From: Nocardioides sp. zg-1230
GTDB taxonomy: Bacteria > Actinomycetota > Actinomycetes > Propionibacteriales > Nocardioidaceae
DNA: 64,000 nucleotides
Assembly (NCBI RefSeq): GCF_013155335.1
Contig: NZ_JABJQZ010000002.1
Span: forward strand, 124,001 to 188,000
Direction: 5' to 3'
Made by a program: the position numbers and the translations under genes. The notes beneath the pieces are model-generated. The model ran no database searches and was not told the DNA's origin. It worked only from the letters and a program-made list of their open reading frames with translations. Within the stretch, counting starts at the first letter, position 1. Each line of letters opens with the position of its first letter. Of the stretch, positions 59,200 to 64,000 are shown piece after piece.

Positions 59200-60006
59200 T
59201 CACCCCGGCCCGGCAGCCGGCGTCGCGCCCGGGTCCCCCGACAGCTCGGCGGAGAAGAACTCGAGCGCGGTCTTCGTCTTCGTCTGTTGCTCGCCCGAGA
59301 CGTCCAGGCCCTTGCCGGCCAGGAAGGCCCTGAGCTCGGCTGCGGCCTGGAAGGCCTCGGAGGGCGGAGCCTTGGCGGACAGCTCGACGATCCTCGACCC
59401 GTCGGGGTAGAACCAGAGCTCCGCGACGAGGCGCATGCTGAGCTCCGGGGGTCGGAGCTTGAGCTTGAAGACGGTGATCGGCCCCAGGACGGACAGGTCG
59501 TCCAGCCCCAGGCCATCGGGCGCGTGAGCCGCGTAGAACCGCCGCTGCCCCTTGGAGAAGAGCGTGCGGATGCCCTTGGATCCCGACGCGACCTCCTTGA
59601 CGGCCTTCGGGCCGAGCGTGCCCTTCATCGACGCCGAGCACACGAAGCCACCGGGCATGGCGTCGACCTCGACGACCATGTCGTCCGAGCTCCGCTCCGG
59701 CTCCACATCCGCAGGTGTCACCGGCCTGAGCTTGACCACGGAGTCGTCGCCCCGTCCCTGGACCCGGCGAGCCCGCACGACCACGCCGACCCTGTTGAGG
59801 GCCAGATCAGGGGTGTCGAAGAAGTACACCTGCCGGATCTGCGCGTCGAGCGGGTCGACGCCGAGCGCAATGGCAGCTTGGCGCCGGTAGGAGTCCGGGA
59901 CCGTGAGCTTGAGCTCGACGCTGTCGGCGTCCCGTGCCAGGGCCAGGACCTCGCCGACCTGGGCGTCGGTGAGCCGGGCCGGGGCCTCGTCGGGTCTGAC
60001 CGTCAT
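59200..60006 (-). CDS. Stand-alone CYTH-domain protein
   Basis: A 268-residue soluble protein. The CYTH fold is recognised by SVELKLTVPDSYRR, FFDTPDLALNRVGVVVRARR and DDSVVKLRPVTP. Then comes VVEVDAMPGGFVCSASMKGTL, with FKLKLRPPELSMRLVAELWFYPDG near the end. The canonical EXEXK is here S-V-E-L-K, so the first Glu is replaced by Ser. Members bind triphosphate or polyphosphate groups. It begins the CYTH-SulP-CYTH/Ppx operon, with a good AGGGAGCACAGG ribosome site. Confidence 0.85.
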   Translation of the reverse strand: MTVRPDEAPARLTDAQVGEVLALARDADSVELKLTVPDSYRRQAAIALGVDPLDAQIRQVYFFDTPDLALNRVGVVVRARRVQGRGDDSVVKLRPVTPADVEPERSSDDMVVEVDAMPGGFVCSASMKGTLGPKAVKEVASGSKGIRTLFSKGQRRFYAAHAPDGLGLDDLSVLGPITVFKLKLRPPELSMRLVAELWFYPDGSRIVELSAKAPPSEAFQAAAELRAFLAGKGLDVSGEQQTKTKTALEFFSAELSGDPGATPAAGPG

Positions 60007-60109
60007 CCTGTGCTCCCTTCCCTGACGGGACGCCGTGCCGCCACGACACCCGTCCGACACCGACTGTGCAGCGCGTCGCGGTGCCGGGCATCACCCGGAG
60101 CGTGTGACG

Positions 60110-60130
60110 TCGCCGCGGGGAACGCGGCGA
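60110..60130. terminator. Terminator hairpin after the glycerophosphotransferase-like gene (minus strand)
   Basis: TCGCCGCG (60110-60117) pairs exactly with CGCGGCGA (60123-60130), loop GGGAA. It lies 31 bases beyond the stop at 60162 on the minus strand. The rest of the 155-base gap should hold the promoter of the CYTH operon, but no clear box is visible. Confidence 0.6.
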
Positions 60131-60161
60131 GGCCGGGCCATTGATGCCGTACGGCCTCGAC

Positions 60162-61298
60162 TCAGGCCGTGATCGCGGCCTGCGCCCCGCCCGCGAGGAG
60201 CTCGTCGCGCAGGGTGACCAGCCGGCTGACCTCGGTGAGGAAGCGACCGGTGCTCTCGCCGACGTCGAGGTCGTCGAAGTAGTGGTGCCTCATGGCGACG
60301 CGGGCGAGGTGGTGCTCGTCGTGCGCGAGCCGGTCGGCGAGGAGCGAGGCGAGGTGGCGTACGTCGTCGGGGCCGACGACGTCCGCGCACCGGCTGATCG
60401 GTGCCTGGTGGTGGAGCGCCTCGAGGTCGCCGTGGGGATCGGTGAGGAGGATCGGCTTGTCGGTGTGCAGGTAGAGCCAGTCCAGGCCCACCGAGGACAC
60501 GTCGGTGACCATGGCGTCGCACCCGGGCATCACGGCGAGGATGTCACCGGTGAGCACCCGTTTGTGCCCCGCGGCCGGGTCGAGGCGCGCCGCCTCGTCG
60601 ATCAGTCCCATGACGGCCAGGTGTGCGTCGGCGATCACCGGGGTGAGGCTGGTGGTGACCTTGGGGTGCGGCTTGTAGACCAGGCGGACGTCGGGGACCT
60701 CGAGGATCGCCCGGACGATCGCCTCGCCGAGGGAGTCGAGGGAGGTGTAGTCGTTGTAGTCGGCGTCGCCCTCCCAGGTGGGGGCGTACATCACCGTGCG
60801 TCGCGTGCTCGGCGCCAGCAGCGGCGGGTGCGGGAGGTCGAGCTGCGGTCGTCCGACGCGGACCAGCCGGGAGGAGTCGAAGTCGAGGAGCCCGGTCACG
60901 TAGCGGTGGACCGCGGCGTCCCCGGCGACGAAGACGCGGTCGTAGGCCTTGGCGTTGTTGCTGGCCATGGACTGCTTGTCGCTCTCGCCGTGGTTGACGT
61001 GCACGTGGAGCATGCGGCTGTCGAGCAGGGACTCGAAGTTGAGCACGGAGTTGTTGCAGTAGAGGACGACCTTGGCGTCGAGCCCGGCGTAGAGCTCGGT
61101 CAGCTCGGGGAACGTCGCTGCGGTGAGCACGGGCAGCTCGGTGCGCGAGGCGATCAGCTCGGCCGAGTCGGGGTCGCGCAGGACGAGACCGACCGGGTGC
61201 ACCCGGTCGAGCACCTCGAGGACCTCGAGCCACTGCGCCAGCTGGTAGGTCCTCGTCGGGTCGCCTGCGAAGTAGGCGATCACGCGCACGTCGTTCAC
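60162..61298 (-). CDS. CDP-glycerol glycerophosphotransferase-like protein (TagB/F family)
   Basis: A 378-residue GT-B type protein. It contains RMLHVHVNHGESDKQSMA (with the family's catalytic His-Gly-Glu), RTVMYAPTWEGDAD, VRLVYKPHPKV, the TDVSSVGLDWLYLHTDKPILL segment, and a Glu/His-rich C-terminus. All fit TagB/TagF-type polyglycerol-phosphate transferases that add glycerol phosphate units to teichoic acid-like polymers. The donor and acceptor are not certain, and a teichoic-acid operon is not seen around it. GTG 61298 is supported by TAGGAT 12 bases upstream. Confidence 0.85.
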   Translation of the reverse strand: MNDVRVIAYFAGDPTRTYQLAQWLEVLEVLDRVHPVGLVLRDPDSAELIASRTELPVLTAATFPELTELYAGLDAKVVLYCNNSVLNFESLLDSRMLHVHVNHGESDKQSMASNNAKAYDRVFVAGDAAVHRYVTGLLDFDSSRLVRVGRPQLDLPHPPLLAPSTRRTVMYAPTWEGDADYNDYTSLDSLGEAIVRAILEVPDVRLVYKPHPKVTTSLTPVIADAHLAVMGLIDEAARLDPAAGHKRVLTGDILAVMPGCDAMVTDVSSVGLDWLYLHTDKPILLTDPHGDLEALHHQAPISRCADVVGPDDVRHLASLLADRLAHDEHHLARVAMRHHYFDDLDVGESTGRFLTEVSRLVTLRDELLAGGAQAAITA

Positions 61299-61304
61299 GA
61301 CGAA

Positions 61305-61310
61305 ATCCTA
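61305..61310 (-). promoter_or_regulatory. Leaderless -10 element for TagB/F-like gene (TAGGAT)
   Basis: On the minus strand TAGGAT starts at 61310, 12 bases before the GTG at 61298. Confidence 0.45.
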
Positions 61311-61350
61311 CTCGCGTCCCCGTGGGCGGGAGGCCCGTTCCACAAGGACG

Positions 61351-61387
61351 CAGGAGGGCCCGGCGCACACGGCGCCGGGCCCTCCTG
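61351..61387. terminator. Strong terminator after the ABC permease operon (minus strand)
   Basis: A perfect 16-bp stem: CAGGAGGGCCCGGCGC (61351-61366) with its complement at 61372-61387, loop ACACG. It follows the permease stop at 61410 on the minus strand. Confidence 0.88.
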
Positions 61388-61409
61388 GGGTCGGGGGAGC
61401 GGGGGGTTC

Positions 61410-62711
61410 CTACTGTGGTCGGTAGGGCACGCCGTCCGCTGCCGGCGGTCGCGAGCGGCCCACCAGGCCCGCCACCGCGAAGATGGTGACGAGGTAGGGG
61501 AGCATCAGCATGAACTGGCTCGGCACGGGCGAGCCGATCGCCGAGAGCACGCCCTGCAGGTTGGTCGCGAAGCCGAAGAGCAGCGCGGCCAGGGTGGCGC
61601 GGATCGGGTCCCACTTGCCGAAGATGACGGCGGCCAGCGCGATGAACCCGGCGCCGCCGGTCATCTCGCGGTTGAACTGGGACACCGACACCAGGCTGTA
61701 GTAGGCGCCGCCCATGCCCGCGATCGCCCCGGCGAGCAGGATCGTGCGGTAGCGGGTGCGGTTGACCTTGATGCCGACGGTGTCGGCGGCCTTCGGGTGC
61801 TCACCGACCGAGCGGACCCGGAGTCCCCAGCGCGTGCGGTAGAGGGCGTACGCCACCACGGCCACGACGATGTAGAGCAGGTAGACCAGCGGCGTCTGGC
61901 GGAACAGGATCGGGCCGATCAGCGGGATGTCGCCCAGGATCGGGATCGGCAGCCGCTGGAAGCGGTCGGGGTTGTTGAGCGTCTCGGCGTTGGGGGTGAG
62001 CACCTGGCGGAACAGGAAGTTCGTCAGGCCGAGCACGAGCACGTTGAGCACGACGCCGACGATGACCTGGTCGACGAAGTAGGTGATCGCGAACAGGCCG
62101 AGCACCAGCGCCACCAGGGCGCCCGCGACGGCAGCGGCGACGAGGCCGGCCCACGGCGAGCCCGTCGTCGACGCGGCGACCGCGGCGGCGAAGGCACCGA
62201 GGAGCAGCTGGCCCTCGATCGCGATGTTGACCACGCCGGCGCGCTCACCCAGCACGCCGCCCAGGGCGCCGAAGACGAGCGGGACCGCCAGCGCGACGGC
62301 GCCGCCGAGGAGGCTGACGACCAGGAGGCGGCCGTCGACCGCCGCCCAGCTCAGGAAGCCGGTCATCCAGGCGATCGCGAAGCCGATCGGGATCCAGCCG
62401 GGCTGGCGCAGGTGCGTGAGCAGGCGGCGGATGGACTCGGCCGTGAGCGCGAGGCAGATCACCACCATCACCCAGGCGGTCGGCCCGGAGGGCACCACGA
62501 TGTCGGGCAGGGTGACGAAGTCGCTGTCGGCCGCGAGCTGGAACGTCGTGTCGCCGGAGTGCGGGGAACCCAGCAGGATCGCCGCGAGCAGCAGGGTGAG
62601 CACGCCGAGCGCGACCGGGAGCTTGCGTCCGCCCGAGGGGCGGGCGGGCGCGACCGCTGGGTCGGGAGCCAGGCCGCCGGTGTCGGGGGCCGTCGGGGTC
62701 ACGGTGCTCAC
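61410..62711 (-). CDS. ABC transporter permease, nucleoside/BMP-type (second permease)
   Basis: A 433-residue inner-membrane permease of the branched-chain/ribose type used by BmpA-family nucleoside importers. The BPD_transp_2 core is GALGGVLGERAGVVNIAIEGQLLLGAFAA, followed by LGLTNFLFRQVLTPNAETLN, RTRWGLRVRSVGEHPKAADTVGI and GGAGFIALAAVIFGKWDPIRA. About ten helices. GTG 62711 overlaps by four bases the stop of the first permease, so they are translationally coupled. Nucleosides (or another purine) are the likely substrates, by family. Confidence 0.93.
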   Translation of the reverse strand: MSTVTPTAPDTGGLAPDPAVAPARPSGGRKLPVALGVLTLLLAAILLGSPHSGDTTFQLAADSDFVTLPDIVVPSGPTAWVMVVICLALTAESIRRLLTHLRQPGWIPIGFAIAWMTGFLSWAAVDGRLLVVSLLGGAVALAVPLVFGALGGVLGERAGVVNIAIEGQLLLGAFAAAVAASTTGSPWAGLVAAAVAGALVALVLGLFAITYFVDQVIVGVVLNVLVLGLTNFLFRQVLTPNAETLNNPDRFQRLPIPILGDIPLIGPILFRQTPLVYLLYIVVAVVAYALYRTRWGLRVRSVGEHPKAADTVGIKVNRTRYRTILLAGAIAGMGGAYYSLVSVSQFNREMTGGAGFIALAAVIFGKWDPIRATLAALLFGFATNLQGVLSAIGSPVPSQFMLMLPYLVTIFAVAGLVGRSRPPAADGVPYRPQ

Positions 62712-63988
62712 TTGGCCTCCTGGGCGGGGAGCCGGAAGATCGCACGCACCAGGGGAGGTGCAGCGAGGAAGAGGACGATCAGCGACTGGACCACCAGGAC
62801 GAGGTCGACCGAGATGTTCTCGGACGTCTGCATGGTGAATCCGCCGGCCTTGAAGGCGCCGAACAGGAGTCCGGCGGCGAGGATGCCGAGCGGACGCGAG
62901 CGACCGAGCAGAGCCACCGTGATGGCGTCGAACCCGATGGCGGCGTCGAGGTCGAGCGAGACGCCGCTGGTCACGGTGCCGAGCACCTGGTTGATGCCGG
63001 CGAGGCCGAGGAGCGAGCCGGCGACCATCATCACGACGATGTAGGTCCGGCCGACGTCGATGCCGGCGGCCCGGGCGGCGTGGGGGTTCTCACCGACGGC
63101 GCGGATGCGGTAGCCGAACGTCGCGCGGTTCAGCACCCACCACACGACAGCGACCGCGAGGAGGGCCAGCACGAATCCGAGGTGCAGGTTGAACTGGTCG
63201 CCGAGCACCTTGGGCAGCTGCGCCGACTCCTTCATCGGCGGCGACTTCGGGTTGACCGACCCCGGCGTCTTGAGCAGCCACTCCTTGGTGAGGGCGTAGA
63301 AGAGCAGGTAGTAGGCGACGTAGTTGAGCATGATCGTGACGATCACCTCGTGGGCCCCGGTGCGGGCCTTGAGCACGCCGGCGATCCCGCCCCACAGGGC
63401 ACCGGCGACCATGCCGAGGAGGATGGCGAGCGGCAGGTGGATGGCGAGCGGCAGGTCGAGCTGGAAGCCGACCCAGCCGGCCACGCCGCCGGCGATGAGC
63501 ATCTGACCGCGGCCACCGATGTTGAACAGCCCCGCGCGGAAGGCGAGGCCGACGCCGAGGCCACCGAGGATGAGCGGGGCCGCGAACTTCAGCGTCTCGG
63601 TGAGCGGCCGCCACTGCTGGGCCGGCTCGGTGAGGTTGTAGTTGAAGATCGCGCCGCGGAACATCGCGCTGTAGGCGCCCGAGATCGCCTCCCACACCGC
63701 GGTGAAGAAGTCCGAGGGCCGGGCGGTGAGGTAGCTGGCGGTCTCGCGCACCGTGTCGTCGGTCGCGGCGATCATCACCGAGCCGACGAAGATCGCGAGG
63801 AACACCGCCAGCACGCCGGCGAGCACGTCGCCGGAGGCGATCTCGCGCAGCAGCGAGCGCGACCGGTCGCCGCGGGTGTCCGGGGCGTCGTGCGGGTCGG
63901 TCTCGGGCGCGGCCTCGGTGGTCGCGGTGCTCGACGCGGAACCGTCGGGCTGGGGCTTCTCGGCGTCACTCTTGCCGGTGTCGCTCAT
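62708..63988 (-). CDS. ABC transporter permease, nucleoside/BMP-type (first permease)
   Basis: A 426-residue permease, partner of the gene above. The core is GLAFRAGLFNIGGRGQMLIAGGVAGWVGF, a hallmark of the first permease of BmpA-type importers. Later come HEVIVTIMLNYVAYYLL, GYRIRAVGENPHAARAAGIDVGR and DAAIGFDAITVALLGRSRPLG. The first 40 residues are polar. ATG 63988 overlaps TGA (63987-63985), so an upstream gene, most likely the ABC ATPase, ends here and reads through ...DVVA before the right edge. That partner is inferred. Confidence 0.93.
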   Translation of the reverse strand: MSDTGKSDAEKPQPDGSASSTATTEAAPETDPHDAPDTRGDRSRSLLREIASGDVLAGVLAVFLAIFVGSVMIAATDDTVRETASYLTARPSDFFTAVWEAISGAYSAMFRGAIFNYNLTEPAQQWRPLTETLKFAAPLILGGLGVGLAFRAGLFNIGGRGQMLIAGGVAGWVGFQLDLPLAIHLPLAILLGMVAGALWGGIAGVLKARTGAHEVIVTIMLNYVAYYLLFYALTKEWLLKTPGSVNPKSPPMKESAQLPKVLGDQFNLHLGFVLALLAVAVVWWVLNRATFGYRIRAVGENPHAARAAGIDVGRTYIVVMMVAGSLLGLAGINQVLGTVTSGVSLDLDAAIGFDAITVALLGRSRPLGILAAGLLFGAFKAGGFTMQTSENISVDLVLVVQSLIVLFLAAPPLVRAIFRLPAQEAK

Positions 63989-64000
63989 GCGACCACGTCC

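Noticed and set aside
60141..63044. 967-residue open frame on the plus strand across the TagB/F-like gene and a permease
   Set aside because: It spans several real minus-strand genes and a terminator. Its translation is low-complexity and rich in His, Glu and Arg, as expected for antisense of GC-rich genes.

Overview
The window is high-GC, densely coded DNA (roughly 70% G+C by eye). It has frequent GTG starts, ATGA/GTGA gene overlaps and many leaderless-type promoters. The gene set points to an actinobacterium of the Nocardioides/Propionibacteriales kind: PspC-linked LuxR-type two-component genes, a monomeric NADP isocitrate dehydrogenase, a mycobacterial-type second succinate dehydrogenase, adenosylcobalamin-dependent methylmalonyl-CoA mutase with MeaB, and DUF3017 next to folD. 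The genus is inferred from gene content and style only. No tRNA, rRNA, CRISPR array, transposase or phage gene was seen.

Layout. 1-5883: the end of a glycerophosphodiesterase, a PLP aminotransferase-fold enzyme, and a PspC module (small membrane protein, PspC protein, PspC-histidine kinase, LuxR-type regulator). 5981-10705: amino-acid permease with universal stress protein, a small membrane protein, and the PcrA helicase. 10706-13801: a small secreted protein between two degenerate repeats, an M23 peptidase and a photolyase. 13928-19645: succinyl-CoA ligase (sucCD), a two-domain lipoprotein, and a sigma-factor-like protein fused to a membrane segment and a large outer domain. 19758-25857: two membrane proteins, then purN, a ZTP riboswitch, purH, folD and a DUF3017 protein. 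25904-31916: malate dehydrogenase, a lipoprotein, an aquaporin with a long Pro/Gln tail, isocitrate dehydrogenase and a DUF6498-like protein split over two frames. 32020-37636: MFS exporter, a 52-residue ORF, a frameshifted secreted lipase, trpS, a 2H phosphoesterase and a YihY-family membrane protein.

37689-39008 is the most unusual stretch. A single DUF559-like nuclease gene is bracketed on each side by a pair of ~50-bp palindromes, and both pairs have the same 82-bp start-to-start period. 39093-46260 holds two complete, different succinate dehydrogenases transcribed divergently from a 154-bp region. It is followed by a lectin/GH16-like protein, a sulfotransferase-like gene, and the mutA-mutB-meaB operon. 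53434-64000 carries an M20 amidohydrolase, a PAS histidine kinase, a CYTH / SulP / CYTH-Ppx cluster that looks like an undescribed phosphate- or polyphosphate-related unit, a TagB/F-type transferase, and two permeases of a nucleoside-type ABC importer whose ATPase gene lies beyond the right edge.

Functionally the window is rich in the TCA cycle around succinyl-CoA and succinate (sucCD, mdh, icd, two sdh operons). The methylmalonyl-CoA mutase operon feeds propionate-derived carbon into the same node. The purN-purH-folD run joins purine synthesis to one-carbon folate metabolism under a Z nucleotide riboswitch. A recurring regulatory feature is a TANNNT hexamer whose first base lies 12-15 bases before a start codon, seen at fourteen genes. 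It implies widespread leaderless transcription and was used to choose several start codons.
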